Below, in pieces: positions 63,893 through 64,000 of a stretch of 64,000 nucleotides of DNA. The stretch spans positions 372,001 to 436,000 of the forward strand of contig NZ_JAAKZG010000002.1 of assembly GCF_011045115.1 (NCBI RefSeq), written 5' to 3'. Each line of letters starts with the position of its first letter. Positions within the stretch are counted from its first letter, which is position 1. This stretch comes from Mesorhizobium zhangyense. GTDB lineage: Bacteria; Pseudomonadota; Alphaproteobacteria; Rhizobiales; Rhizobiaceae. The notes under the pieces were generated by a model that saw only the letters and a program-made list of their open reading frames with translations, ran no database searches and had not been told where the DNA came from. The position numbers and the translations under genes are program-made.

Positions 63893-64000
63893 ATGCAGGT
63901 GCTTTCCGTCACGCCGGAGATTTTTCCGCTGGTCAAGACCGGCGGGCTTGCCGACGTGACGGGCGCACTGCCGCTGGCGCTGGCCGAGCAGGGCGTTGCC
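63893..64000 (+). CDS. glgA: Glycogen synthase, N-terminal part (3' truncated by window)
   Basis: The first 36 residues are present: [36 protein letters not shown], containing the ADP-glucose-binding KTGGLADV motif at 15-22 that defines bacterial glycogen synthases. Starts 9 bases after glgC. The gene runs off the end of the window. Confidence 0.93.
   Translation, partial: MQVLSVTPEIFPLVKTGGLADVTGALPLALAEQGVA

Overview
The window reads as chromosomal core sequence of an alphaproteobacterium of the order Hyphomicrobiales (Rhizobiales), most like Mesorhizobium, Aminobacter or another Phyllobacteriaceae relative. Supporting evidence is the high GC (roughly 60-63 percent by eye), a CcrM-type GANTC methyltransferase, an invasion-associated-locus-B protein, the ctaC-ctaD-ctaB-coxF-ctaG-ctaE-DUF983-surf1 order running into ispH-thrB-rnhA, a divergent frcR/frcBCA sugar transport locus, a glgPBCA glycogen operon, and an intergenic inverted repeat of the kind scattered through Mesorhizobium genomes. 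The genus is an inference from gene content and order, not from a search.

Layout. 1-2138: two RNA methyltransferases (tlyA and a RlmD/RumA-like enzyme), then on the minus strand a sirtuin, an AT-rich orphan gene with a HEPN-like RxxxxH motif (2897-3658), tldD and an ialB-like gene. 6169-15340: a long plus-strand run for cytochrome c oxidase and its assembly, followed by ispH, thrB and rnhA, closed by a strong hairpin. 15401-28770: mixed housekeeping genes (peroxiredoxin, DsbD-like periplasmic protein, YqgE, a large EAL protein with a degenerate GGDEF, GNAT, M16 peptidase, thrC, a lipoprotein, HAD phosphatases, ccrM, mutY). 28826-33683: dciA, a DsbA-like protein and smc. 33684-34201: a 186-bp inverted-repeat element beside tRNA-Gln(TTG). 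34202-44558: VOC protein, ppdK, an unusual NodB-fold protein, a GSU2403-type nucleotidyltransferase behind two copies of a palindrome, a class III aminotransferase, and a fatty acyl-CoA ligase behind a 22-bp palindrome. 44567-52005: MBL hydrolase, O-antigen ligase-like membrane protein, sulfate activation (cysD, cysNC, cysQ) and a sugar aminotransferase. 52238-57751: fructose-type ABC transport with its kinase and ROK regulator. 57868-64000: glycogen phosphorylase, branching enzyme, ADP-glucose pyrophosphorylase and the start of glycogen synthase.

How the genes work together. The cta genes encode subunits I, II and III of an aa3-type oxidase plus heme O synthesis (ctaB), copper insertion (ctaG) and assembly (surf1). 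cysD and cysNC make APS and PAPS, cysQ removes the by-product PAP, and the flanking O-antigen ligase and sugar aminotransferase suggest, without proof, a surface polysaccharide link. frcR and frcK face frcBCA across a shared promoter region with a clear operator-like inverted repeat. The glg genes cover both synthesis and breakdown of glycogen.

I found no phage, insertion sequence, CRISPR array or obvious defence island, and no convincing complete new system. The best leads for something undescribed are the AT-rich HEPN-like gene and the twin-palindrome nucleotidyltransferase gene.
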